A stretch of 64,000 bases of DNA from Nocardioides szechwanensis (GTDB lineage: Bacteria; Actinomycetota; Actinomycetes; Propionibacteriales; Nocardioidaceae), in assembly GCF_900103935.1 (NCBI RefSeq), contig NZ_FNIC01000002.1, forward strand, positions 434,001 to 498,000, in the 5' to 3' direction. Position numbers and translations under genes: made by a program. Below are positions 56,196 through 64,000 of this stretch, in pieces. A model generated the notes under the pieces. It saw only the letters and a program-made list of their open reading frames with translations. It was not told the origin of the DNA and did no database searches. Position 1 is the first letter of the stretch. Each line of letters starts with the position of its first letter.

Positions 56196-58409
56196 CTAGC
56201 CCACTTTCGCCAGCTGGGGCAGTACGTAGGTGGCCGTCGACGCGCCGCTCGGCGGGGGCAGGATCGACGGCTGGGTGTCGCTGCCGGGCGACGGGTAGTA
56301 CATCCGCATCATCGGCCGGATGCTCGTCGCCATCGACGTGCCGGTGGCGCCGTACACCGACTCGTTGTACGCCGTCGAGGGCGTCGGGAGCCAGTTGGTC
56401 ATCGGCGCGCCGTCCGGCAGTGTGGGTGCGATCCAGATCGTGACCGAGCCGTCGGGGTTCGTCGCTAGTCGGCCCGACGTGATCTGTTGCGAGCCGAGCT
56501 GGGACACCGGTTGGACCGGCCCCCACGTGAGGTCGACCGCATCGCCCGGGTCGTCGATTGGCACCACGTCTCCCGGCTCGCCGCCCGTCCCCTGGATCGG
56601 CACGGGGTGTGCGTCTGTCGCCTTCCATTCCTGCTGCCACGTCGTACTGACCTGGAATGTGTAGCTCGTGACGATCCCGTCGGCGGTGGTCTCGGTCGGA
56701 ACGCTGGCCACGTAGTGCGGCGTGTTGGGCTGCAGCCCGTACGACCCGGCCGTCGACCCGAACAGCACGGGTGAACTCTGCACCAACGGGCCCCAGTCGG
56801 AGGGCGTCACTGTCACCGTGTCGGCGACGGCGTCCACCGCGGTGACGGTGAGGTCGGCGTCCGAGTAGGCCGTGTTGAGCACGCTGGCCTGGGTGATGAA
56901 CGGCGCAGCTGCCTGGGAGGCGTCCGTCGCGTAGGCGTGGATCGACCAGAAGCCCTTCGGGTTGCCGTTGGGGCCGGTGACCATCGGCGGCAGGATCCCG
57001 TCGGCGGGCACGGGTGCGCCGTCGACCGGGGGCGTGAAGGTCAGCGTGTAGGTGTTGTTGCCGTCGAGGCCCTCCGCGACGCCGTCGGGGTCGACGTACT
57101 CGTTCAGCTGGGCGTACACGGCGTCCTCCGGGAGGTTCGCCGACCCGCCCGCAAGGACCACGATGGCGCGCATGAGGTAGCCGGCCGCGGAGTTCGGGTA
57201 GCTGCCGATGTCGTTGTTGAGGTAGCTCCAGTAGTGGGTGCTGCTGCTGACGCCGACCGCGGTCGCAGCTCGGGCGACCCGCTGCTGACCGAGCTCGAAG
57301 CCGTCCTGCAGGGCCTCCAGCTGGGCTTCGCCCCAGTTGCTGGGGACGTGGAAGCCGCGCTCGGTCAGGCCGAGTCGCGCGAACCGTTCTAGGGACTTCC
57401 GCTGGCCGTACGACGGGTACCGGTAGATCTTCTTCGCGCCGGGTTGCGCGATCACCCACGGCGGCAGCGCCTTCAGGGGCGTGCCGTTGAGCCCGGTGTT
57501 TCGGGTGGGCAGGGGGCTGATGCGCAGTGAGCGCCCCATCTGTTCGAGGAACGTCGTCGCCTCCGTGGGTGTGTTGTGCCACTTCTGGGCTGCCGCCTTC
57601 TGCCAGGCAGTGGGGGTGTACCCGGGTTCGAAGTAGCGGGGTTCATGATGACTCCGCTCGAAGCTACGCAGGCTCTGGAGTCCGAAGCCCGCGACGACGT
57701 GGTCGATGACCGACCGAGCCGACGCGGGGGACGCCGGGTCCACGAGGGTGTCGGCCCGGATGCGAATCAGCAGCCAGTTGAGGTTCGTGTCCATCGTCAT
57801 CACCCGATAGGTGAAGCCGTTGATCGTGACCTTCCGCCGATGTGCGTACTTTGACGACGGGCCGGCGACCAGGTACGTCTGCGCGGTCGTGGACGGCGTG
57901 GTCCGGGTGCCGATGCTGCCCACCGTGTTGACGAAGCTGTCGAGGAGGTTGGCCACGTAGTAGTCGTCCTGCGACGGGGGCACCGTCATGACGAGCTCGC
58001 GCGTGTGGCCACGGCTCGGGTCGCCGCTCAGGTCGAGCATCGCGTTGAGGTAGACGACCGAGGCGTCGCCTGCGTTGGTCGCGTTGTTGTTCCAGGCGGC
58101 CGCGGCCCTCCCGCCGCCGAGCTTGTTGCGGGGTGCGGTCGCCAGGTAGTTGTAGCGCGAGAAGCGGTAGACGAACTCGGCCGGCAGGCCCCACCGGTAG
58201 GCCTTGGCGGCCAGCGAGCGAATTCGTCCCGGGTCGGTCAGCGTCGAGGCGGGTCCGTGCGAGTCCGACGAGACCGTCGTGGGCTGCCGGATCGTTGCGT
58301 GTGCCTCCGCGTGGGCCGGGAGGAGGAGCGAGCCGTTGAGGCAGACGGCCACCGCCATGACGACCGCCCTGCGTCGTCGAAGGCAGGTCAGGGGCTCCGT
58401 GGGGGACAT
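56196..58409 (-). CDS. Secreted DUF1254/DUF1214 domain protein
   Basis: 737 residues. The signal peptide ends near AHAEA (about 35). The DUF1254 part starts ALAAKAYRWGLPAEFVYRFSRYNYLA and includes NTVGSIGTRTTPSTTAQTYLVAGPS in essence; DUF1214 is about 380-520 (DAVYAQLNEYVDPDGV...GFWSIHAYATD). A beta-rich C terminus of about 200 residues follows, ending in a proline-rich piece. The function of the families is unknown. ATG 58,409 is chosen as the first good signal-peptide start. Confidence 0.82.
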   Translation of the reverse strand: MSPTEPLTCLRRRRAVVMAVAVCLNGSLLLPAHAEAHATIRQPTTVSSDSHGPASTLTDPGRIRSLAAKAYRWGLPAEFVYRFSRYNYLATAPRNKLGGGRAAAAWNNNATNAGDASVVYLNAMLDLSGDPSRGHTRELVMTVPPSQDDYYVANLLDSFVNTVGSIGTRTTPSTTAQTYLVAGPSSKYAHRRKVTINGFTYRVMTMDTNLNWLLIRIRADTLVDPASPASARSVIDHVVAGFGLQSLRSFERSHHEPRYFEPGYTPTAWQKAAAQKWHNTPTEATTFLEQMGRSLRISPLPTRNTGLNGTPLKALPPWVIAQPGAKKIYRYPSYGQRKSLERFARLGLTERGFHVPSNWGEAQLEALQDGFELGQQRVARAATAVGVSSSTHYWSYLNNDIGSYPNSAAGYLMRAIVVLAGGSANLPEDAVYAQLNEYVDPDGVAEGLDGNNTYTLTFTPPVDGAPVPADGILPPMVTGPNGNPKGFWSIHAYATDASQAAAPFITQASVLNTAYSDADLTVTAVDAVADTVTVTPSDWGPLVQSSPVLFGSTAGSYGLQPNTPHYVASVPTETTADGIVTSYTFQVSTTWQQEWKATDAHPVPIQGTGGEPGDVVPIDDPGDAVDLTWGPVQPVSQLGSQQITSGRLATNPDGSVTIWIAPTLPDGAPMTNWLPTPSTAYNESVYGATGTSMATSIRPMMRMYYPSPGSDTQPSILPPPSGASTATYVLPQLAKVG

Positions 58410-58864
58410 GTGTTGGCCTTCCGTCGACTTGTGATGAGACGCTCCAGCGGCGGCGACGGCGTCCGACCTCAAGCTCGGACGTCGTTCGGAGCACCCGACG
58501 AAAGTAGTGAGGCGACGTTAGCCCTGGCGCCCTCTTCGGCGCAGCCGTACGCGGATGTGGGCTAGTCAGTAAGACTTCCGCGACGTTTGGCAGGTTCCTG
58601 TGGACGAGGTTCACCCGCCCCCTCCCTCTGCAGCCTCATCACGGACACCCGTCGCCGTTAGGTTTCCGTCGCCACAATGATCGAAAATCTTCTCAAGCTC
58701 GACCCTTAGATGCCTCGACTGAGCCGTTGTTCCTCAGTCGCTACATGCCGGACGGCATGGATCTAGACGAGGTTGCAGAAGCGGTTCAGTCGCGACCCCT
58801 TCGTCATCCGTGCTGCTTCCGGACCTTCCTTGACGTGCTACCAGCGCGGTGGGACGCTCTGGCG
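58410..58864. other. Non-coding stretch
   Basis: 455 bases between two genes. No family motifs or hairpin beyond short repeats are seen. The base composition is mixed. Confidence 0.35.
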
Positions 58865-59248
58865 ATGAGCACCCTCGAGCAGGCTTCCGACACGTTCTAC
58901 AGGGCACTCAACACGATGCTGACCGGAGACGTGGGACCGATGCTGGAGGTCTGGTCGCACGCGGACGACGTGACTTACATGAGCCCGTTCGGCGAGCTTC
59001 TCGTGGGTTGGGAGGCCGTCCGAGAGTCGTGGGAGAAACAGGCCGCTGCCCGACTCGGCGGTCAGGTCGCCGCTGAGGAGCTCCGGTGCCTCAGCTCGTC
59101 CGACCTCGGTTTCGTGGTCGGCTGCGAACGCGGCAGCGTGGAAGTCGGAGGCGTCACGCAACTTGTCGACATCCGGGCCACGAGCATGTACCGCCTCGAG
59201 GGTGACCGGTGGGCCATGATCGGCCACCACACGGACCCGCTGTCCTAG
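58865..59248 (+). CDS. SnoaL/DUF4440-like small protein
   Basis: 127 residues of the NTF2-like fold: EQASDTFYRALNTMLTGDVGPMLEVWSHADDVTYMSPFGEL...GWEAVRESWEKQA. Members are small enzymes or binding proteins with a cone-shaped pocket. The ATG at 58,865 has GACGCT six bases upstream. A longer in-frame start at 58,727 is rejected for lack of support. Confidence 0.82.
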   Translation: MSTLEQASDTFYRALNTMLTGDVGPMLEVWSHADDVTYMSPFGELLVGWEAVRESWEKQAAARLGGQVAAEELRCLSSSDLGFVVGCERGSVEVGGVTQLVDIRATSMYRLEGDRWAMIGHHTDPLS

Positions 59249-59483
59249 CGACGGACGGCCCTCATCGGTGTGACCTGTCTGAGGTCGAGGCCGCGGACGT
59301 CATGGACTGTCCGCACTGAGACATGTTCCCAGCGGACCCGCGTTCGTGACACATGGACAGGCAGGTTGGCTGCCACCGGCTGAAGTTGAGCGTGGCGCAT
59401 GGCCGATGCAGTCGCATCTGCCTGTCGAGGCCAACGAGCGATCTTGCCGCGCAGCGTGCGCCCGAAGACGCACGCTCTTGCTT

Positions 59484-59517
59484 GTTATGCACGTGATCCA
59501 GTTATGCACGTGATCCA
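59484..59517 (+). repeat. 17-bp exact tandem repeat
   Basis: GTTATGCACGTGATCCA occurs twice head to tail. Its role is unknown. Confidence 0.85.
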
Positions 59518-59607
59518 GCAGGACATTTCGACCAGCCGTTGTGGCTGCCTGTCGACGGAGCTGGAGGCCCCGAGATGTCGCTGCTCGATCCGTGTCTAAT
59601 CCGTTCT

Positions 59608-59889
59608 CGAGGGCCGTCCGGGCAGGTGGTGGTCCGGCTCGGGGTGCCGCTGGTCGACGACTATCTGGAGTTCATGCGACTGCTCGGCAACGGCTACTGC
59701 ACCCGCCCGACCGAGCTCGACTGCGCCTTCGAGGCCATCTGCGAGAACTGCAGCTTCTTCCAGACCAGCATCGAGTTCCGACCCACCCTGCAAGCCCAGC
59801 ACGACGACGCTGCAGCCAAGGGCCAACACCACCGAACCGCCCTCTTCGACCAGCTCCTCACCGGCCTCACGGAAGGCGAAGCATCATGA
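59608..59889 (+). pseudogene. C-terminal remnant of a tyrosine recombinase
   Basis: The end of the frame reads GYCTRPTELDCAFEAICENCSFF...SIEFRPTLQAQHDDAAAKGQ, matching from memory the Cys-rich tail of Tn554-type and similar site-specific recombinases. The catalytic Arg-His-Tyr core is absent. A four-base overlap (ATGA) leads to an 18-codon remnant MSDRRDPVHNAADGAQRR, like a truncated follow-on gene. Confidence 0.65.
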
Positions 59890-60123
59890 GCGACCGCCGC
59901 GATCCTGTGCATAATGCCGCTGATGGTGCGCAACGTCGATGAGCGGACGTCGGATCATCGCCGCCCTAGTACCGAGCTGGGAGCGGGAAGAAGCTGTGTG
60001 GCCCCGGCGCGGCGCGTCGCTCGTGAGCCGACCCGCGGGGGTAGGCGTGCTCCAGAACAGCGCCGTGTAACTGGAGGCCGCGATGGGCTAGCGTCCTGCG
60101 GACCCTTACAAACTTTAGTCCGC

Positions 60124-60142
60124 TTTATCGAGATCCGATAAA
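60124..60142. promoter_or_regulatory. Inverted repeat TTTATCG-AGATC-CGATAAA
   Basis: A perfect 7-bp inverted repeat with a 5-base spacer inside an unusually AT-rich block. A possible operator. Confidence 0.4.
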
Positions 60143-60446
60143 CAGAGATAAAGAAGGTAAGATCCCCGAGCTCATCATGCCGCCGGAGCGTTCGAAGAAG
60201 TCCCGAAAGAAGGACTAACTTACCCACGGCACAGACCTGTGGCGCCGCCGGTCGCCGCGGCACCGGCACCGGTGTGCGACCGCCCGTTCGGCGAGAACAG
60301 GCGCGTGCGCCAGCGCCCGTGAACGTGGTTTGCGTCTCCCAAGAGTGCGAGCTCCTGCCGCGATGCGAGCGCCCAAGGCATTGCGGGCTCGGGGTGGCGA
60401 CGGCGATGGGGCTGAGGCCGATGACGATGGGGCCCGTCCGTGCCGG

Positions 60447-61094
60447 TCAGGCAGTCTCGGGGAACTTCACGCCGGTGTTGGCGTGGCAACGGTAGCCGTG
60501 GGGGTTCTTGGCGAGGTACTGCTGGTGGTGGTCCTCGGCGTAGTAGTACGTCGGGACCTCGCGCACCTCGGTGGTGATCTCGCCCAAGCCGCGGCGGGCG
60601 AGCTCGGCGCCGTACACGTCGGTCAGCTCGCGCGCGACCTTCTCCTGCTCGGGGGAGGTGAAGTAGATGGCGGAGCGGTACTGCGTTCCGACGTCGTTGC
60701 CCTGGCGCATGCCCTGGGTCGGGTCGTGCACCTCGAAGAAGCGCTTGACCAGGTCGGCGAAGGACACACGGGCAGGGTCGAAGACGATGCGGACGGCCTC
60801 GGTGTGCGCGGTGCGCCCCGAGCAGACCTCCTCGTACGACGGATGCGGGGTGTGTCCGCCGGCGTAGCCGACCGACGTCGACCAGACGCCGGGGGTCTTC
60901 CAGTAGATCTCCTCGGCGCCCCAGAAGCAGCCGAGCCCGAAGACCGCGACGTCGAAGCCGGCGGGTGCCTCGTCGGTGACCAGCGGAGTGCCGAGCACCA
61001 GGTGCTTCTCGGCCAGGGGAAAGTTGCGCTCGCTACGGCCGGGAAGGGCCTGCTCGGCGTCGATCAGCTCGGTCTTGCTGCGGGAGAAGAACAT
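60447..61094 (-). CDS. msrA: Peptide methionine sulfoxide reductase A
   Basis: 215 residues. The catalytic motif is GLGCFWGAEE; DPTQGMRQGNDVGTQYRSAIYF is typical, and the C terminus GYRCHANTGVKFPETA carries the resolving Cys region. It reduces methionine S-sulfoxide in proteins and protects against oxidation. ATG at 61,094 is fixed by GACAAT six bases upstream. Its 3' end is duplicated at 54,231. Confidence 0.95.
   Translation of the reverse strand: MFFSRSKTELIDAEQALPGRSERNFPLAEKHLVLGTPLVTDEAPAGFDVAVFGLGCFWGAEEIYWKTPGVWSTSVGYAGGHTPHPSYEEVCSGRTAHTEAVRIVFDPARVSFADLVKRFFEVHDPTQGMRQGNDVGTQYRSAIYFTSPEQEKVARELTDVYGAELARRGLGEITTEVREVPTYYYAEDHHQQYLAKNPHGYRCHANTGVKFPETA
60460..60504 (-). repeat. att-like direct repeat, right copy (msrA 3' end)
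   Basis: 45 bases within msrA, one mismatch to 54,247-54,291. Confidence 0.7.
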
Positions 61095-61100
61095 GGCTCC

Positions 61101-61106
61101 ATTGTC
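61101..61106 (-). promoter_or_regulatory. -10 hexamer GACAAT, leaderless spacing
   Basis: GACAAT, six bases (GGAGCC), then the msrA ATG on the minus strand. Confidence 0.45.
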
Positions 61107-61111
61107 TCCGG

Positions 61112-61414
61112 TCACGCAAGGCGGCGGGTCTCGGACAGCACCGCCGAGAGCCCGAGGGGATGGAGCAGGCGGGTCACGCTGCGGTTGCCGCCGGACAGGA
61201 CGAGGGTGCCGCCGGAGTCCCGGACGCGACGGCGGGTCCACAGCAGCGCGCCCACCCCGGAGCAGTCGATGAAGCGGACGTCGGTGAGGTCCATCGTCAC
61301 GTCGGCGGCCACGTCGGGGGCGAGCTGGCGGCAGACCGCCTCGCGCAGCCGGAGGGCGCCCTCGAGGTCGAGGTCGCCCGACACGGCCATGGTGAAGGTG
61401 CGCGTGGTCTGCAT
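61112..61414 (-). CDS. STAS domain anti-sigma factor antagonist
   Basis: 100 residues, one STAS domain. The phospho-acceptor region reads VTMDLTDVRFIDCSGVGALL, where the Ser of DCSG is the usual site for anti-sigma kinases. It would release a sigma factor from its anti-sigma when dephosphorylated. No anti-sigma gene is next to it in the window. ATG 61,414 has GGCGGGAACG upstream. Confidence 0.87.
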   Translation of the reverse strand: MQTTRTFTMAVSGDLDLEGALRLREAVCRQLAPDVAADVTMDLTDVRFIDCSGVGALLWTRRRVRDSGGTLVLSGGNRSVTRLLHPLGLSAVLSETRRLA

Positions 61415-61576
61415 CGTTCCCGCCTCCCCGGCAGGGTGAGGAGAGCCCGAGCGACATCTCCCTGCACAGCACAACGAGTGTCGGCGGCCAGCGATACCCG
61501 TGGGCGACGAAATGACTCGAAGTGACTACGCGGGAACCCAGGAGGACTACCCCGTCGGCGTCGAGATCGGTCTGAG

Positions 61577-61582
61577 TACGCT
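61577..61582 (+). promoter_or_regulatory. -10 hexamer TACGCT, leaderless spacing
   Basis: TACGCT, six bases, then GTG at 61,589. Confidence 0.5.
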
Positions 61583-61588
61583 CGATGA

Positions 61589-62752
61589 GTGAGCGAGCAG
61601 CAGCACAGGAACAAGTCCGGCTTCGAGACGCGTGCGATCCACGCCGGCTACGAGCCCGATCCGACCACCGGGGCCGTGATCCCACCGATCTACGCGACCT
61701 CGACGTACAAGCAGGACGGCGTCGGAGGGCTGCGCGGCGGCTACGAGTACAGCCGCTCGGCCAACCCCACCCGCACTGCGCTCGAGGGCGCGCTGGCGGC
61801 GGTGGAGGAGGGGGAGCGTGGCTTCGCGTTCGCCTCGGGCCTCGCCGCCGAGGACACGTTGGTGCGCGCCCTGTGCCGGCCCGGCGACCACGTGGTGATC
61901 CCTGACGACGCCTACGGCGGCACGTTCCGGCTGTTCGACAAGGTCGAGCAGGCGTGGGGGCTGACGCACAGCCCGGCACCGGTCTCCGACGTCGACGCGG
62001 TGCGCGCGGCGATCCGGCCCGGCGAGACCAAGCTGGTGTGGGTCGAGACCCCCACCAACCCGCTGCTCAACATCGGCGACATCGAGGCCCTCGCGGCCGT
62101 CGCCCACGATGCCGGTGCGCTGCTGGTCGTGGACAACACGTTCGCCTCGCCCTACCTCCAGCAGCCGCTGGTCCTCGGTGCCGACGTCGTCGTCCACTCG
62201 ACCACGAAGTACGTCGGCGGCCACTCCGACGTGGTCGGCGGTGCGATCGTCGTACGCGACCTCGACGTCGCCGAGGCCGTCACGTTCCACCAGAACGCCA
62301 TGGGTGCGGTGCCCGGCCCGTTCGACTCGTTCCTCACCCACCGCGGGCTCAAGACGCTCGCGGTGCGCATGGACCGCCACTGCGACAACGCCGAGCGGGT
62401 CGTCGAGTTCCTCACCGGCCACCCCGCGGTCAGCCAGGTGATCTACCCCGGCCTCGAGGAGCACCCCGGGCACGCGGTCGCGGGGCGCCAGATGAAGCGG
62501 TACGGCGGGATGGTGTCGTTCCGCGTCGCCGGCGGCGAGGCCGCGGCGCTCGCCGTCTGCGAGCGCACCGAGGTCTTCACGCTGGCCGAGTCCTTGGGCG
62601 GGATCGAGTCGCTGATCGAGCACCCCGGTCGGATGACCCACGCGAGCGTGGCCGGCACCGACCTCGAGGTGCCCGCGGACCTGGTCCGGCTCAGCGTCGG
62701 CATCGAGACAGTCGACGACCTGATCGCCGACCTCGACCGTGCGTTCGGCTGA
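61589..62752 (+). CDS. metB: Cystathionine gamma-synthase
   Basis: 387 residues. PLP-dependent Cys/Met metabolism enzyme: PPIYATSTYKQDG, YEYSRSANPTR and the PLP lysine in HSTTKYVGGHSDVVGG are clear, and the C-terminal SLGGIESLIEHPGRMTHAS is typical. It makes cystathionine from cysteine and an activated homoserine (a lyase role cannot be excluded). Together with CBS it can move sulfur either way. GTG 61,589 has a -10 six bases upstream. It overlaps the next gene by 14 bases. Confidence 0.93.
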   Translation: MSEQQHRNKSGFETRAIHAGYEPDPTTGAVIPPIYATSTYKQDGVGGLRGGYEYSRSANPTRTALEGALAAVEEGERGFAFASGLAAEDTLVRALCRPGDHVVIPDDAYGGTFRLFDKVEQAWGLTHSPAPVSDVDAVRAAIRPGETKLVWVETPTNPLLNIGDIEALAAVAHDAGALLVVDNTFASPYLQQPLVLGADVVVHSTTKYVGGHSDVVGGAIVVRDLDVAEAVTFHQNAMGAVPGPFDSFLTHRGLKTLAVRMDRHCDNAERVVEFLTGHPAVSQVIYPGLEEHPGHAVAGRQMKRYGGMVSFRVAGGEAAALAVCERTEVFTLAESLGGIESLIEHPGRMTHASVAGTDLEVPADLVRLSVGIETVDDLIADLDRAFG

Positions 62753-64000
62753 CGTCGCGGTCTGCGTCGACTTCGGCTCGACGTTCACCAAGGCCTCGCT
62801 GGTCGACCTGACGCAGGGCCGGATCGTGGCCTCCGCCGAGCACGCCACCACGCTGCCGGTCGACGGGGTCGGCGACGTCCTCGACGGGTACGACGAGTGC
62901 CTGACCGCGCTGGTGGCCGCCGACCCGCGCGCGGCGGACGCCGAGGTGCTCGCCTGCTCGAGCGCCGGAGGAGGGCTGCGGATCGCGGTGATCGGCAACG
63001 AGGAGCTGGTGACCGCGGAGGCGGGTCGCCGGGTGGCGCTCTCCAGCGGCGGCAAGGTGGTCGAGGTGGTCGCGGCGGCGGGTCGTGGCCCTGACAGTGC
63101 GCCCTACCGCTCGCTGAGGCACACGACCCGGCCCGACGTCGTACTGCTCACCGGCGGCACCGACGGCGGCAACAGCGACGTGCTGCTCCAGGCGGCACGC
63201 GACCTGGTGGCGTCCGGGTGGACCGGCCCGGTCGTCGTGGCCGGCAACGTCGAGGCGCAGGCCGAGGTCGGCGACGTCCTCGGCGCAGTGCCGCACGTGC
63301 TGGCCGACAACGTGGTGCCCAAGATCGGCGTGCTGGCCCCGGCCGGCGCGCGCGCCGCGATCCGCGAGATGTTCCTGGCCCACGTGATCGGCGGCAAGCA
63401 CCTCAGCAGCCGCGCCGACTTCACGGCCATGGTTCGCGGCGCCACGCCCGACCTCGTGCTCACCGGCGTCGAGCTGCTCGCCAACGGGCTCGACAGCGAG
63501 CACCCCGGAGCCGGCGACGTGGTCGTGGTCGACGTCGGCGGCGCGACCACCGACGTGCACTCGGTCGTCGAGGTCGACCCCGAGGACTCCGGCCTCTCCC
63601 GCGAGGTGGTGGCGACGACGCCGGTCACCCGCACCGTCGAGGGCGACCTCGGGATGCGCTGGTCGGCGCACACCACCGTCGAGGCGGCCGGCCTCCCCGA
63701 TCTCGCCCACCAGGCCGTACGCCGTGCGTCGGACCCGGGCTTCCTCCCCACCACCGCCGACGAGCAGGACGCCGACGAGGCGATCGCCCGGGCCGCGGTC
63801 GGGCTGGCCCTGCGCCGGCACGCCGGCCGGTCGAAGGTCGTGGTCGGGCCCGAGGGCCGCGTGGTCGAGCGCTCCGGCAAGGACCTGCGCGAGGTGGACC
63901 TCCTGGTCGGGTCCGGCGGCGTGCTGCGCCACGGCCGCGACGGTGTGGCCGAGCGGGTGCTCGCCGGCAGCGTCGGTGCCGACCTCGACGGTGCGTGGCA
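62739..64000 (+). CDS. MutL/GlmL-type protein (B12 aminomutase-associated), 3' truncated
   Basis: 420 codons before the window end, no stop. It begins GTG with VCVDFGSTFTKASLVD, the actin-like phosphate loop, and later has LLTGGTDGGNSDVLL, VVDVGGATTDVHSVV and TVEGDLGMRWSAH. This is the MutL (glutamate mutase L) family, found beside adenosylcobalamin-dependent mutases and thought to reactivate them. The mutase genes should lie just past 64,000. It overlaps metB by 14 bases. Confidence 0.82.
   Translation, partial: MRSADVAVCVDFGSTFTKASLVDLTQGRIVASAEHATTLPVDGVGDVLDGYDECLTALVAADPRAADAEVLACSSAGGGLRIAVIGNEELVTAEAGRRVALSSGGKVVEVVAAAGRGPDSAPYRSLRHTTRPDVVLLTGGTDGGNSDVLLQAARDLVASGWTGPVVVAGNVEAQAEVGDVLGAVPHVLADNVVPKIGVLAPAGARAAIREMFLAHVIGGKHLSSRADFTAMVRGATPDLVLTGVELLANGLDSEHPGAGDVVVVDVGGATTDVHSVVEVDPEDSGLSREVVATTPVTRTVEGDLGMRWSAHTTVEAAGLPDLAHQAVRRASDPGFLPTTADEQDADEAIARAAVGLALRRHAGRSKVVVGPEGRVVERSGKDLREVDLLVGSGGVLRHGRDGVAERVLAGSVGADLDGAW

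Larger units (their letters stand above)
59249..60446. other. Accessory stretch with recombinase remnant and AT-rich block
   Basis: 1.2 kb with no complete gene. It holds a 17-bp tandem repeat (59,484-59,517), the recombinase fragment (59,608-59,889), a short truncated ORF behind it, and an AT-rich block with an inverted repeat (60,100-60,220). MPPERSKKSRKKD at 60,177-60,218 may be a peptide or the tail of a lost gene. Confidence 0.5.
54231..60504. mobile_element. Possible genomic island integrated at the msrA 3' end
   Basis: A 6.2-kb stretch flanked by direct repeats of the msrA 3' end (54,247-54,291 and 60,460-60,504). It holds one membrane-anchored protein, a DUF1254 protein, a SnoaL-like protein and fragments of a histidine kinase, an AbiEii-like protein and a tyrosine recombinase. 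The gene remains intact at the right-hand repeat, as expected for attachment in a gene's 3' end. Confidence 0.5.

Noticed and set aside
59955..60269. Minus-strand 104-residue frame over the AT-rich block
   Set aside because: Composition looks random; no ribosome site or motif.

Overview
The window is high-GC DNA with dense genes, GTG and ATG starts and many four-base start/stop overlaps. It reads as an actinobacterial chromosome, most like Nocardioides or a close relative. Supporting gene orders are mfd - lipoprotein - mazG and eno - ftsB/divIC - DUF501 - ppx - udgB - ACT - def. Mycothiol-type DinB, WS/DGAT, DUF222-HNH and CSLREA families are also present. No identity beyond this family-level guess can be claimed from sequence alone.

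Layout. 1-12.2 kb: core housekeeping DNA (3' part of a serpin, Mfd, SurA-N-like lipoprotein, MazG, a methyltransferase, enolase and its operon to peptide deformylase), ending in an odd tRNA with a UAA anticodon. 12.2-16.4 kb: a one-gene segment (secreted beta-helix protein) bracketed by a 20-bp repeat of the tRNA 3' end, a GntP permease, and a lower-GC nucleotidyltransferase/HEPN pair that looks like a toxin-antitoxin module. 16.4-22.3 kb: alpha/beta hydrolase, methyltransferase behind a MerR-type palindrome, secreted GH5 glycosidase, Bax-inhibitor-1 protein, YCII protein, GDSL hydrolase. 22.3-29.5 kb: cystathionine beta-synthase, a perfect 28-bp inverted repeat, a DUF35/thiolase/enoyl-CoA hydratase operon with a KstR-like site, a pseudokinase-like protein, and a cyclase/WS-DGAT operon. 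29.6-39.1 kb: MoxR-like ATPase plus VWA protein, then a 1,972-residue secreted repeat protein. 39.1-53.1 kb: metabolic and signalling genes (B12-type binding protein, TSUP carrier, YigZ, VOC, DinB, ABC1 kinase, two-component system with MMPL pump, Fhs, DUF222-HNH, tRNA-Gly, MBL hydrolase, YCII). 53.3-60.5 kb: accessory DNA with a collagen-like secreted protein and a region full of gene fragments, bracketed by two copies of the msrA 3' end. 60.4-64 kb: MsrA, STAS protein, cystathionine gamma-synthase and the start of a MutL-type protein, cut by the window end.

How genes fit together. CBS and cystathionine gamma-synthase give both ends of transsulfuration. The response regulator and histidine kinase are transcribed divergently from the MMPL pump they probably control. 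DUF35 plus a thiolase without the usual second cysteine and an enoyl-CoA hydratase suggest steroid or branched acyl-CoA side-chain breakdown.

Most interesting signals: (1) a -10 hexamer (TANNNT-like) exactly 6-7 nt before the start codon at about fifteen genes, implying widespread leaderless transcripts, including one perfectly symmetric -10 that appears to serve two divergent genes at 39,995/40,018; (2) a 6.2-kb gene graveyard flanked by direct repeats of the msrA 3' end; (3) a tRNA with class-I shape and UAA anticodon beside a gene ending in TTA, and a copy of its 3' end 1.6 kb away; (4) a dispersed repeat inserted in frame into mfd and twice in a GH5 gene; (5) a 275-residue threefold module nested inside a DUF11 domain.
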